Source: Bacteriovoracaceae bacterium
GTDB lineage: Bacteria; Bdellovibrionota; Bacteriovoracia; Bacteriovoracales; Bacteriovoracaceae
Assembly: GCA_023701435.1 (NCBI GenBank)
Contig: JAMPXB010000005.1
Location: 124,001-188,000 of the forward strand
Length of the DNA: 64,000 nucleotides
Direction of reading: 5' to 3'
In this document: piece after piece, positions 1-9,061 of the stretch
Numbering within the stretch: position 1 is the stretch's first letter
Layout of the letters: each line of letters begins with the position of its first letter
Translations under genes and position numbers: made by a program
The notes under the pieces: model-generated
Seen by the model: only the letters and a program-made list of their open reading frames with translations
Told to the model about the DNA's origin: nothing
Database searches by the model: none

Positions 1-627
1 ATGGTCACGAATCTCAGGAAAGGTTTGGAGAAACTCATCACGCTTTTGCCAAATCTCCACTATTTGAAAATAATCAGCAGCATTAAAAAGTTTTTCTTTT
101 AATTTAATTTTTTTCTCGCGAGCAGCCTTCTTTAAAGCCAGCTGCTTACGATACTTTATGACTGCGTACAATCCAGTCAACAATCCTAATGATATTAGGA
201 CCCACAGGAGAATCTTCTTTCTGGATGGTATTTCAAACTGCCCAAAAATTAGTTCTTTCGCACCTTCCGTCGGTAGAATTTCAATCTGCGGCCAAGCTAC
301 GATAATTTCCTCATTACCTAATTTATGAATAAGTTTGGGCGATTCAGGAATTTTGAGAAAGATAACCTGGGCATCAGCGATGAAATAGTCCCCGCCATCT
401 TTTTTTATCAAGGGACCCAATTCATAAAAATAGAGAGTATCAGCTACGGAAGCCCCTCTTAATTTCTGTAAATTGATATTTTGGGCAGCATCAGCTGCCA
501 TTGTAACTTTGGCTGCTTCCAGCTGACCTTGCTTCAAATTGGTATCGAAAAAATCCAATTGAACACTAACAGCTGCCAGCGCCGGTTGAATTATTATGAA
601 TAGGAGGAATAAAGCAAATATCTTCAC
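1..627 (-). CDS. BatD-like membrane-anchored protein (3' end outside window)
   Basis: Partial gene; about 209 residues are visible and it runs off the left edge. The GTG start at 627 overlaps the stop of the DUF58 gene (GTGA), so translational coupling is likely. The N-terminus (MKIFALFLLFIIIQPALA) is a signal peptide. A secreted domain of about 100 residues follows, then one membrane segment (ILLWVLISLGLLTGLYAV) and a basic cytoplasmic tail. MoxR, DUF58 and a BatD-type protein commonly form one operon (Bat/CoxR-like systems), which matches this position. Sequence similarity to BatD itself cannot be confirmed by eye. An alternative is an unrelated single-pass protein specific to this lineage. 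Confidence 0.6.
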   Translation of the reverse strand, partial: MKIFALFLLFIIIQPALAAVSVQLDFFDTNLKQGQLEAAKVTMAADAAQNINLQKLRGASVADTLYFYELGPLIKKDGGDYFIADAQVIFLKIPESPKLIHKLGNEEIIVAWPQIEILPTEGAKELIFGQFEIPSRKKILLWVLISLGLLTGLYAVIKYRKQLALKKAAREKKIKLKEKLFNAADYFQIVEIWQKRDEFLQTFPEIRDH

Positions 628-1466
628 ACTAGCTCTTTTACAAATTTTTCCAGATAACGTTCATGAACTCCAATTTCCTTAAATCTTTGTTTCAGGAAAA
701 GAGGATCATTCTCATCACCTTTAAGGTCGCGAACCAGGCCCTTTCCGGTGATGGGACTTTTAACTTTGAATAAAAAGGGGATGTCGTTGTTTTTATCAAC
801 CGGTGAGTAGATACGAAAACAATGCATGTTCTTCTTATCTAAAATCTTTTTCCAGATTTCTCTATCCTTCACCAGGCTTAAATCTCCCAGATAAATCACT
901 TCTTTTCTGCGCGCCAGGAAAGACTTAATTTGGACAATTTTATTGTCTTCTGTATGAGTGTTGAGTGGACGATCTTGCTTTAGAATGACTTTACCGTCTT
1001 TGTCCAACAAGCCTAGCTTCTCCAGCATGGAGATAAACAAGGTTAGTCCTTCCCGACCTTTTTTAGGAGGAAGGTTGAATGTTTTCTCAGACCAGATAAC
1101 AACTCTCACCAGGTCATGAGTTTCTCCGGCAAGAAGGTAGAGCAAACCGGCAATTTCAATCATCGCCTGCAGTTTGGATACGCCCTCATAGCCATACAGC
1201 AACGTATGTGACAAATCGAAGAAAACAACTATTTCAACGTTTCGTTCTTCTTCAAAAGTCTTGATATAAATATTGGGTGAGCGGGCGGAAAGCTTCCAGT
1301 CAATAAATCGAACATCATCACCGGGAACATAGATTTGATGTTCTCTGAACTGAAGTCCAGATCCGCGAAAATGAGATTTCAGCATGCCCGCAGAATAGGC
1401 ATTGGAGTTGCGGAAAATGTGGGTCTGGATCATTCCAACGACCCGTTCGATTTCCTTCAGATTCAT
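624..1466 (-). CDS. DUF58 domain protein of the MoxR operon
   Basis: About 280 residues. The DUF58 hallmark is present near residues 45-65 (VPGDDVRFIDWKLSARSP) and is followed by KTFEEERN. A VWA-like strand (VEIVVFFDLSHTL) comes next, as usual in this family. I chose the ATG at 1466, one base after the moxR stop; a TTG at 1487 would overlap moxR by 20 bases and adds only seven residues. Members of the family work with MoxR AAA+ ATPases, probably as metal-binding adaptors in the assembly of surface or periplasmic complexes. The target here is unknown. Confidence 0.85.
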   Translation of the reverse strand: MNLKEIERVVGMIQTHIFRNSNAYSAGMLKSHFRGSGLQFREHQIYVPGDDVRFIDWKLSARSPNIYIKTFEEERNVEIVVFFDLSHTLLYGYEGVSKLQAMIEIAGLLYLLAGETHDLVRVVIWSEKTFNLPPKKGREGLTLFISMLEKLGLLDKDGKVILKQDRPLNTHTEDNKIVQIKSFLARRKEVIYLGDLSLVKDREIWKKILDKKNMHCFRIYSPVDKNNDIPFLFKVKSPITGKGLVRDLKGDENDPLFLKQRFKEIGVHERYLEKFVKELV

Positions 1467-1467
1467 G

Positions 1468-2409
1468 TCAGATGACACTCGCTGCAATAGTCGCCACTAA
1501 GTTCCTAGTATTGAGTTTATCGATTTGGGCTTCATAAGAAGGTATTACCCGGTGACCCAACACCGAGGGGACAATAGAGAGAAGGTGTTCAGGAGAAACA
1601 AAATCCTTTCCATCCATGAAGGCCTTAAATTTAGCGATTTTAAAAAGCCAAATGGAAGCTCGGGGAGAAGCACCGGCGGTGATAGCACCATCATATTTCT
1701 TTAAGAAATACTTACTGCCCGGACGGGTAGCGTGCACAATCCGGATAATCATGTCCTTTATTTTTTCATCCACGTAAATCGATTCAACCTTCTCTTTCAT
1801 GGCAAACAAATCATTCTGATCAATGATCGGCTTAAGATCAAGCTGTGATGGTTTTAGACCAAGCACACTTTTTTCAGCTTCAAAATCAGGATAATCCACC
1901 GAGATCTTCATCATGAATCGGTCTAATTGAGCTTCGGGCAGGTTATAGGTACCTTCTTGCTCAATCGGGTTTTGGGTGGCCAAGACCACAAAAGGTGTTG
2001 GTAACTTATGTGTTTTATCCCCAATGGTAACCTGCTTCTCGGCCATGGCCTCCAATAGCGCTGCCTGCACTTTGGCGGGCGAACGGTTAATTTCATCGGC
2101 CAAAACCAACTGAGTAAAGATCGGTCCAAACTTAGTCGTAAATTCCTGCTTCTGTTGATTGTACATCATGGTACCAATCAAGTCAGAAGGCAAAAGGTCA
2201 GGGGTAAATTGAATACGCTGGAAGTGCAGGTCGCAAAGCTTACTCATGACCGATACACTGAGAGTTTTACCCAGTCCGGGTAAGCCCTCAATCAGCAAGT
2301 GCCCTTCACAAACCAAAGCGGCAACAATCGATTCCAGCAGTTCATCCTGTCCGAAGATAATACTTTGAGCTTGCTTGATAACGCTTTGTACTTTTTCCTG
2401 CAAAACCAT
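1468..2409 (-). CDS. MoxR-family AAA+ ATPase
   Basis: 313 residues, the normal length for a MoxR ATPase. Walker A (GLPGLGKT) lies near residue 43, Walker B (LADEINR) near 103, and sensor 1 (LATQNPIEQEGTY) near 143, followed by the LPEAQLDRF arginine-finger region. MoxR proteins are chaperone-like ATPases that mature protein complexes together with VWA or DUF58 partners, here the next gene. It starts with ATG three bases downstream of the methyltransferase stop, so it probably shares that gene's promoter. Confidence 0.93.
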   Translation of the reverse strand: MVLQEKVQSVIKQAQSIIFGQDELLESIVAALVCEGHLLIEGLPGLGKTLSVSVMSKLCDLHFQRIQFTPDLLPSDLIGTMMYNQQKQEFTTKFGPIFTQLVLADEINRSPAKVQAALLEAMAEKQVTIGDKTHKLPTPFVVLATQNPIEQEGTYNLPEAQLDRFMMKISVDYPDFEAEKSVLGLKPSQLDLKPIIDQNDLFAMKEKVESIYVDEKIKDMIIRIVHATRPGSKYFLKKYDGAITAGASPRASIWLFKIAKFKAFMDGKDFVSPEHLLSIVPSVLGHRVIPSYEAQIDKLNTRNLVATIAASVI

Positions 2410-2412
2410 AAT

Positions 2413-3603
2413 TTACTCCACAATATAAAAATAACTTTTAATGTAATTTGAACGATCCTCAAGTGACTTCACTGGATGATCAAGTCCCTGGATACCACAG
2501 TAAAGCAATTGAACTTTTCTATTTTCCTTAGTTGCCGCATCTTGAATATTTTTCTGAAATTCTTCATGACTTACATAATGGGTACAAGAAGAGAAGGCGA
2601 CGAGGCTGTCGGGTCCGAGTGACTTAAAAACTTTTCGATGAAGCTTACTGTAACCTTCCAGTGCTTGCGGCTTATGCAGGGCACTTTTGGCAAAGGCTGG
2701 CGGATCACAAAGAATAAGATCAAATTTTTTATTCTTACTAATGGCATCGTCCAGAAACTTAAAGACGTCACCGCGATGGAAAGTTCCGCGTCCTTCAAAC
2801 TTATTAAGCTTCAAGGCTTCTTCCACTTCAAAAGCAAAATCACCCTGATCTACAAATTCTACCTTCTCCACACCGGCCTTTAAGGCACTCATGCCCCAAG
2901 CCCCGGCGTAACTGAATAAATCAAGACCCGTCTTCAAGCTCTTATTTATTCGAGATAGCAAAAGCATTAATTGATAGCGATTTTCCCGATGGTCATAATA
3001 GAAGCCTACTTTTTGCAAAACTTCCGAACGGATACCGTACTGAAGACCATTTTCAGAAACTTGCAGATCAGGCAATTGGTTATTTTCAAAAGTCGGTAAG
3101 TATTCCTTCTCCCGGTATTTAGGATTATCCAGAAGATAGGCTTCGGTTTTCATCAGACTACCGACTGTTTCTTTAATCAATTCACGATATCGATCGACAC
3201 CGGCAGTATTAATTTGAATGATGGAGGCATTTTCGAACTGATCAATAATTAGTCCCGGCAGACCATCACTAACCCCATAAAAAATCCTGGCGTTCTTTTC
3301 ATAACCCTTGATGCGGGTTCTTTTTTCCTGAGCTGTTTTAATTTTCTGAACAATGAATTTCTCAACCGAGAAATCCTTCAAATCGTCCTTAGACAGTTTG
3401 GCGACCAATTGAGCGCAAGAATATTTTTCTTCAATCAAAGGGTTCACAAAACCCACGCCTATTTCCTGAGGACTTAAAAGCATTAAGCACCATTCACCAG
3501 GTGGAATAGACTTTATTGAATCTTCAAAGTCTAAAACTTTTAGTTCCAGTTGTTGACTGCGAATTTTATTAATTCCGCTTTTTGACAGAGATATTGAGCG
3601 CAC
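2413..3603 (-). CDS. RlmI-like class I rRNA (cytosine-C5) methyltransferase
   Basis: 396 residues, the size of the RlmI/RlmO family (23S rRNA m5C methylation). The N-terminal 70 residues fit a PUA-like RNA-binding domain. The Rossmann domain shows the SAM motif LDLFSYAGAWG near residue 229, the acidic VEFVDQ strand, the substrate motif LILCDPPAFAKS near 297, and SSCTHYVS near 341, where the catalytic Cys of the family would sit. The start is GTG at 3603 with an AGGTGT ribosome site just upstream. It is the first gene of the methyltransferase-moxR-DUF58-BatD-like run. Which rRNA base it modifies is inference. Confidence 0.82.
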   Translation of the reverse strand: MRSISLSKSGINKIRSQQLELKVLDFEDSIKSIPPGEWCLMLLSPQEIGVGFVNPLIEEKYSCAQLVAKLSKDDLKDFSVEKFIVQKIKTAQEKRTRIKGYEKNARIFYGVSDGLPGLIIDQFENASIIQINTAGVDRYRELIKETVGSLMKTEAYLLDNPKYREKEYLPTFENNQLPDLQVSENGLQYGIRSEVLQKVGFYYDHRENRYQLMLLLSRINKSLKTGLDLFSYAGAWGMSALKAGVEKVEFVDQGDFAFEVEEALKLNKFEGRGTFHRGDVFKFLDDAISKNKKFDLILCDPPAFAKSALHKPQALEGYSKLHRKVFKSLGPDSLVAFSSCTHYVSHEEFQKNIQDAATKENRKVQLLYCGIQGLDHPVKSLEDRSNYIKSYFYIVE

Positions 3604-3628
3604 GTGACACCTACAAAGTTGTTTATTT

Positions 3629-3656
3629 ATTATAACTTGTAACTGAGTCCACTCAA
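3629..3656 (-). promoter_or_regulatory. Sigma70-like promoter of the methyltransferase-moxR operon
   Basis: On the minus strand a -35 TTGAGT (3656-3651) and a perfect -10 TATAAT (3634-3629) are separated by 16 bases. Transcription would begin near 3622, about 20 bases before the GTG start. The position is read directly; promoter activity is inference. Confidence 0.55.
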
Positions 3657-3699
3657 GAAAGAACCAGAATTATTTTAAAGAAACTATATTAATCGGATA

Positions 3700-4506
3700 C
3701 TATTTTTTGACCGGTGCAGCTTTGGCTTCGCCCAAGAAATATTTAAGTGCGTCACCCGTATTGATTTTATAATTTTTGAAATTAACAGTTTCTTTGGTTG
3801 TTAATGTTTTAGTTTCAGGTCGTTCTGATTTCTGGGTGGTTTCCACTTCGACTTCTGTTAACACGCCTATTCCCTGTGAATCTCCGTACTCCAGTTCTTT
3901 GGAGACGATCAATGTTTGACCATTTTCCATAGAAGTCGTCGTTTGCTCTTTCAGTACCAGCTTTCCATCGGAAAAAGATTCTTTTTCATATTGAGGCTTA
4001 ACCACCATGGTCCCAATAGGCTTAATGGCACTGATTTCAGTTAATTTGTTTTGTTCATTAAACTTTAAAATGAAGGTAGGAACAGGGGCTACACCGGTTG
4101 TGTCCTGGGCCTGAATTTCTCGAGGTTTTATACCCGCCACAAATTTATAACCCGCAAAGCGCTGAGCACTGGTCTGAGGTAATAGGTTATCCATCATGCC
4201 CAGAATATTCATCTTTAATTCTTCTTTTACTTCTTTGAAACCTTCAGGCAAACCGATCACTTCAATTGCTAGTCGTTCAGGAGTCGCGGTCCAGTAAGTT
4301 CTAAAAACCACTTCTTCGACTTTACCAAATAGCTGCTGGTCATTCAGGTATTTAGTCAGTCCTGAACTCTCAATATCTACCACAAAGTCTTTAACACCTT
4401 TATTTTTCAAAGAGTAAATCTTTGCATCAAAATTACTCAAATAGGCAGTTGGATCCTGGGCATAAGCAGAAGAGATAATGAGCAATAAGCAAAATAAGGT
4501 CTTCAT
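3700..4506 (-). CDS. Hypothetical secreted protein
   Basis: 268 residues with a classical signal peptide (MKTLFCLLLIISSAYA) and a likely cleavage after AYA. The mature part is about 250 residues of alternating polar and hydrophobic strands with no Cys-rich or enzyme motif that I recognise, and a short lysine-rich end. It starts two bases from the end of the NFACT gene upstream on the same strand, so the two are probably co-transcribed. The function is unknown; a periplasmic, mostly beta-structured protein is the most that can be said. Confidence 0.8.
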   Translation of the reverse strand: MKTLFCLLLIISSAYAQDPTAYLSNFDAKIYSLKNKGVKDFVVDIESSGLTKYLNDQQLFGKVEEVVFRTYWTATPERLAIEVIGLPEGFKEVKEELKMNILGMMDNLLPQTSAQRFAGYKFVAGIKPREIQAQDTTGVAPVPTFILKFNEQNKLTEISAIKPIGTMVVKPQYEKESFSDGKLVLKEQTTTSMENGQTLIVSKELEYGDSQGIGVLTEVEVETTQKSERPETKTLTTKETVNFKNYKINTGDALKYFLGEAKAAPVKK

Positions 4507-4507
4507 A

Positions 4508-5842
4508 TTATTCCTTGATCAAATGATCCAATGCCGTCTTGGGGCATCTAAGATGTTTTTCTTTTTTGTATGTTACCATACCAGCCGCTCCGGAAACACC
4601 TTTCAAATTTTTCACCTGGGTGTAAATGATCGGTATCCACTCATCATTAAAATGAGAAAAATGGGCAACTATTGATGCCCCCAAATTTAAGAGCTCAGCA
4701 CTTATCGTCTGTCCCGAGGTTAACTTTATAATGGCATGGGTACTTTTAATCCCATCCAAATGAATCCAATGATCTTCCTTGGATGCCCAACGATTTCTAA
4801 GTTGGTCATTTCCTTGGGCATTTAGACCCACCCCGATTTGAAGACCCTCTAAGACAAATACCTTATATTCATCTTCCTGCTTTTTAGGGGCCATTACCTG
4901 GAGGGTTTTCTCTTCCCCCCAGATCGGCTTTATGATGGGGATTTTCGACTCCCGGGCCTTAGTAAGGTTTTTGCCTGCCAGCTGTTCAACCACATTCCCC
5001 AGACGTTCCTTGAGAATAGTTTCTCCCCGTTTCAACTTTTTGATTTTCTGAAATAGCAGATTTCTTCTTTCAAAAGGATTCAGTTCGCCTTCAAACTTGA
5101 TCTTCTGATCACCGACCTTTAATTCATAAATATTTTCCAGCGGTTCTTCTTTATCTAGAATCGATTGAAGTTTTTCCCACTGACGGGCCCGTCTTAAATC
5201 GTCCTCAATGTTTTCTTTTTTTCGCTGGAGAAAGGTTGGGGCGGAAGTAACGTCCTTGAGCTCAGAAGTCTTAAGTTCATCTTCTAACAGCTTGTTCATC
5301 GAGATTAATTCCGGCGAGGCCAAATCGTGGTTCATATCATGATGGCGACCGATCTCGTCAAAATATTCAAATAAATCAGATTGCTCTACCCCGGGAAAAA
5401 AAGCCTTTCCCCGCCAACTGAGAAGTACTTTAAAAGGGGATTCCGGTTGATCCATATAATGGTGAAGGAAGTATAGTTTGCGGCCCTTCCAAAACCATAA
5501 AAAGGACTGCTCTTGGCCGAATTTTTGATAAGTTAATTTAACTATTCTGTCATAGCGATCAAGATCCACATCAAGAAAACTGCAAGAGCTTAAATGCCTT
5601 CTTAAATACTCCAGAAAATTATCTTTTCTACGAAGTACAGAGGGTGGTGGAGAACCATGCAACCAGACTCCTTCGTATCCACCACCTCGACCAAAAAATA
5701 AATGCCAGGTTTTACCGGGGGCCCGAACAGACAGAGAAATATAGTAGGCCGTACTATAAAGTTTCTGGATTTGCCCTTGGGAGAGCGCCTTTTCTTTGAT
5801 ATTTTTGACCTGTTTTTCTAAATCAAGATAATATTGGATCAT
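4508..5842 (-). CDS. NFACT (RqcH/FbpA-like) ribosome-quality-control protein
   Basis: About 444 residues from ATG 5842. The N-terminal part resembles NFACT-N (YYISLSVRAPGKTWHLFF near residue 30). A lysine- and glutamate-rich coiled-coil middle follows. The C-terminal NFACT-R (DUF814) domain shows GLQIGVGLNAQGNDQLRNRW and DHWIHLDG near residues 345-385. Family members bind the 50S subunit with peptidyl-tRNA and extend stalled chains. At 444 residues it is shorter than the roughly 570 of Firmicutes proteins. In-frame GTG 5884 or ATG 5872 would extend it into the divergent mutS2 start. Shorter homologues may have other roles. Confidence 0.78.
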   Translation of the reverse strand: MIQYYLDLEKQVKNIKEKALSQGQIQKLYSTAYYISLSVRAPGKTWHLFFGRGGGYEGVWLHGSPPPSVLRRKDNFLEYLRRHLSSCSFLDVDLDRYDRIVKLTYQKFGQEQSFLWFWKGRKLYFLHHYMDQPESPFKVLLSWRGKAFFPGVEQSDLFEYFDEIGRHHDMNHDLASPELISMNKLLEDELKTSELKDVTSAPTFLQRKKENIEDDLRRARQWEKLQSILDKEEPLENIYELKVGDQKIKFEGELNPFERRNLLFQKIKKLKRGETILKERLGNVVEQLAGKNLTKARESKIPIIKPIWGEEKTLQVMAPKKQEDEYKVFVLEGLQIGVGLNAQGNDQLRNRWASKEDHWIHLDGIKSTHAIIKLTSGQTISAELLNLGASIVAHFSHFNDEWIPIIYTQVKNLKGVSGAAGMVTYKKEKHLRCPKTALDHLIKE

Positions 5843-8212
5843 ATGACTATAAATCTTATTACCACTCAACATTCTGTGCACCACACACAGGTCGAATGGG
5901 ATGTCCTTTCAGGCATTATAGCTCAGTTTGCTTATTTTGAGAGTAATAAGAAGGACCTTACTGAGCACCTATTTGTGGGACGCTGGGAAGAACTCACCGA
6001 AGAACTGGTAAGAACACAATCTTACCTTCATGAGTTCAAGGATGAATATCGCCAGCTGGTGAACCAAATCATCAGTAAATTACCGGAAAATAATTCACTT
6101 GAGCGCCACATAAAACATATGGTCAAAGAAGGCGTTCTTTCATTTGCAGAACTTAACAAAGTAACCCTCCTGGTTGAAAGCGCGCTCTTTATCAAGCAGG
6201 ACCTACCTGCCTTCAGACTTCCTGAATTCCATAAGATTGCAGCAATAGATTTTCAACCAGTGCAGCGTAAGTTCTTAAGAGAATTCAGACATCTCGTCGA
6301 CAGTTCGGGTGAAGTTCACTTCGACAGACATCCTGAACTTTCAGAGCTTAATCAGCGCCTTCGCGAACTAGAAGATCGGATCAGGAGAACTGTTCAGGAC
6401 TGGCTTAATCAATCGGCCCATCAAAAGCTTCTTCAATATAATAGCTATGATGTTCATTATGACCGGTTTGTTGTTCCTGTTCGTTCTGATTCCTACCGCT
6501 CAGACATTGGTCTCATCGTTTCCAGATCAGAATCTGGACAAACACTCTTTGTAGAGCCCTTTGAAATTAGAGAAGCTTGTAACCGTAGATTAGAGTTAAT
6601 TGCCAAGATTGATGAACTTATCAATCAGCTGGCGATGAAGTTTTCCCGTCAGCTCAATGAATTCTCTCCGCTCATTATTGAGGCCCTGGAACAAATTAAA
6701 AAAATAGATTTTTATCTGGCAAAAACTGATTTTGCTCATCGCTATAATTTAGAATGCCCTATCATTAGATCCAACCCGGGCTTTAAGTTCACCCAGCTTT
6801 TTCATCCTCTGCTAAAAAATGCTGTTAAAAACAATGCCGATTGCCACTCAAGTGATCATGGAATAGTTATTTCAGGTCCCAATACCGGCGGTAAGACCGT
6901 CTTTCTAAAATCTATCACACTTTCGTATCTGCTTTTTTATCATGGCTTTTTTGTACCAGCCGCCGAAGCTGAAATGTACCCTTACGAAGGGCTTTTCTAC
7001 TTTGGTAATGACCTTCAAGACCTAAAAACAGGTCTCAGCTCCTTCTCGGGAGAAGTAAAAAATTACATCGAACTGATGGAGAATATTCTTCCTTCAAATC
7101 TCATTTTGATTGATGAAATTTTCAACTCAACTTCCTCAGATGAAGCCTCCGCCTTGTCTCTGGCCTATTTTGATGAATTACATAAAAAGGCTACCTGCCA
7201 CATCGTGGTTTCTACCCACCATCAGATGTTTAAAACTTTAATTCATCAGGATCGAAACTATATTTCCTGCCATGTCGGTTTTGATACATCCAGTATGAAA
7301 CCCACTTATAAAATTCAGTGGGGCACTCCCGGTGCTTCTATGGCGATTGATATTTTTAAGATCCTGGCACACGGACATGAGGAAGTTAGTGATGTTCCCT
7401 CCAAGGCGCTCTCCCATTTAAGTGCTAAGAATGTCAGCTATGAGACCCTTTTACAGAGAGTCTCTCAAAAGCAAATTGAGCTGGATAAAGTTCTTCACTC
7501 CAATCGCCTGTTAGAGGTTGAGCTTAGGAACCAAAAAGGTGCGATGGAAGGCATCCTCAATCTCAAAATGAAGGAAGAGCTCACAAAGGCTCGACAGGAA
7601 GTTGATAAGATCTTAAATGAGGCGCGCAACTTAGTGGAAGAGGCGCGCCGAAATGAGATTCAAAAAGTTAGAAAGATCGATGAAAAATCCCATCAGCTCA
7701 AAACCCAAATAAGTAAGCTGGCGGGGGTATCCGAAGTTAAAGAGCATGAAGAGCTGCCGACCGGTGACCTGGATATCGAAGCCGTTAGAAAAGGGGATGT
7801 GGTTTATTCTCATATCCTGAAGAAAGAATTTTCCGTCCAGGGAATTGATCTGCGCCGAAAAGAAGTTACCATCGCAAAAGGTCCCATCAAAATGGCCGTT
7901 CCCATTCATACTTTAGGCAAATCTAAACGAGCCCCGCTACAAGCGAAGGTCTCGGTTAGTTTTACCAAAACCTCCAATAGCCAGCTGGAGTTCGATGTCC
8001 GAGGTATGAGACTCAATGAATTTCAGAACCTCATTGAAAAAGCGTTGGGTGACCTTTTATCAGGGGACATTCCCTATATCAGTGTCGTCCATGGCCATGG
8101 TGATGGAGTCTTGAAGAACTGGTTGCGGGATTATTTAAAACGCTCTCGGGATTTCCAGGGTGGACCACCAGAAAATGGCAATGATGGTGAAACCAAAATT
8201 ACTTTAAAATAG
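5843..8212 (+). CDS. mutS2: MutS2 ATPase/endonuclease
   Basis: About 789 residues, the usual MutS2 length. There is no mismatch-recognition domain. The core/clamp region contains YDRFVVPVRSDSYRSDIG. The ATPase has Walker A GPNTGGKT near residue 349 and Walker B LILIDEIFNSTSSDE. A long coiled coil follows, and the Smr nuclease domain at the C-terminus shows FDVRGMRLNE and VVHGHGDGVLKNWLRDYL. MutS2 acts in suppression of recombination or in rescue of collided ribosomes. A collision-splitting role would fit the divergent NFACT gene, but that link is inference. The ATG at 5843 is used; TTG 5834 is an alternative. Confidence 0.93.
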   Translation: MTINLITTQHSVHHTQVEWDVLSGIIAQFAYFESNKKDLTEHLFVGRWEELTEELVRTQSYLHEFKDEYRQLVNQIISKLPENNSLERHIKHMVKEGVLSFAELNKVTLLVESALFIKQDLPAFRLPEFHKIAAIDFQPVQRKFLREFRHLVDSSGEVHFDRHPELSELNQRLRELEDRIRRTVQDWLNQSAHQKLLQYNSYDVHYDRFVVPVRSDSYRSDIGLIVSRSESGQTLFVEPFEIREACNRRLELIAKIDELINQLAMKFSRQLNEFSPLIIEALEQIKKIDFYLAKTDFAHRYNLECPIIRSNPGFKFTQLFHPLLKNAVKNNADCHSSDHGIVISGPNTGGKTVFLKSITLSYLLFYHGFFVPAAEAEMYPYEGLFYFGNDLQDLKTGLSSFSGEVKNYIELMENILPSNLILIDEIFNSTSSDEASALSLAYFDELHKKATCHIVVSTHHQMFKTLIHQDRNYISCHVGFDTSSMKPTYKIQWGTPGASMAIDIFKILAHGHEEVSDVPSKALSHLSAKNVSYETLLQRVSQKQIELDKVLHSNRLLEVELRNQKGAMEGILNLKMKEELTKARQEVDKILNEARNLVEEARRNEIQKVRKIDEKSHQLKTQISKLAGVSEVKEHEELPTGDLDIEAVRKGDVVYSHILKKEFSVQGIDLRRKEVTIAKGPIKMAVPIHTLGKSKRAPLQAKVSVSFTKTSNSQLEFDVRGMRLNEFQNLIEKALGDLLSGDIPYISVVHGHGDGVLKNWLRDYLKRSRDFQGGPPENGNDGETKITLK

Positions 8213-8215
8213 ACA

Positions 8216-8247
8216 TAAAAAAAGGCTCCCAAAGGAGCCTTTTTTTT
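8216..8247. terminator. Bidirectional intrinsic terminator between mutS2 and lepB
   Basis: A GC-rich stem, GGCTCC (8224-8229) with GGAGCC (8234-8239) and a CAAA loop, is flanked by an A-run on the left and eight T on the right. It can therefore end both the plus-strand mutS2 transcript and the minus-strand lepB transcript. Confidence 0.9.
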
Positions 8248-9049
8248 AATCAATAATTTTTCCAATTCGCCAAGGTCTGAACTTCCATGATTCTTGTTCA
8301 TCTTCACTCCAAGGCCAAGGCACAGAAAGCGAGAACCAGATCATGATCGCTTTTCCCTTGATATGACCGAAAGGGACAGTTCCCCAACGGCGTGAATCTG
8401 CAGAGAAATCGCGGTTATCACCCATTACGAAGAAATTATCCTTCGGCACAGTGAACTTGTAGTAGTTAGCAAAATAATCATTGCCCATATCAACTTGGGT
8501 TACATGGGTTTCATCACCAGTCTTGGTTTCCATAAACTTAAACTGGTAAGCCTTATAGCGGTCATCCATATCTTCGATAATTTCTTTACCGTCGATTTCT
8601 TTGGTTTCAATCGGCTTGTTGTTCACATAAACAACCTTATCAATCACTTCAATGGTGTCCCCAGGAAGGCCAATCACGCGCTTGATGTAATTAAGGTTTG
8701 TGTCTTTTGGATACTTGAAAACTATCACATCTCCGCGCTCTGGATAATCCGGGCCGGTAAGATAAACAGGATCAGTGAACCAATCACTGAATGGCACTTT
8801 GAATCCATAAGAGAATTTATTAACCAGGATAAAGTCACCAATCAACAAAGTAGGAATCATTGAACCAGAAGGAATTTTAAATGGTTCAAAGAGGACTGAT
8901 CTAAAAATTAAAACGGAAAGAATGATAAAAGTGAATGACTTCACTTCTTTGATAAACTTATCTTTTTTAGAAATTAAAGGCGCAGCTGCACCAGCATTCT
9001 CCTGAGGATTAACAGTTTGCACTGCCTCAGGATTTGAATTTTCTTCCAT
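8246..9049 (-). CDS. lepB: Signal peptidase I
   Basis: About 267 residues. A single N-terminal membrane segment lies near residue 40 (FTFIILSVLIFRSVLF). The catalytic Ser is in PSGSMIPTL, the general-base Lys in YIKRVIGLPGDTIE, and the box MGDNRDFSADSRRWG follows. This inner-membrane serine protease removes signal peptides from Sec substrates. ATG 9049 is preferred because AAAGGTGG sits five to six bases before it; GTG 9058 would overlap that ribosome site. It lies downstream of a PBP gene, 12 bases apart, and ends in the shared terminator. Confidence 0.93.
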   Translation of the reverse strand: MEENSNPEAVQTVNPQENAGAAAPLISKKDKFIKEVKSFTFIILSVLIFRSVLFEPFKIPSGSMIPTLLIGDFILVNKFSYGFKVPFSDWFTDPVYLTGPDYPERGDVIVFKYPKDTNLNYIKRVIGLPGDTIEVIDKVVYVNNKPIETKEIDGKEIIEDMDDRYKAYQFKFMETKTGDETHVTQVDMGNDYFANYYKFTVPKDNFFVMGDNRDFSADSRRWGTVPFGHIKGKAIMIWFSLSVPWPWSEDEQESWKFRPWRIGKIID

Positions 9050-9061
9050 CGAGTCCACCTT

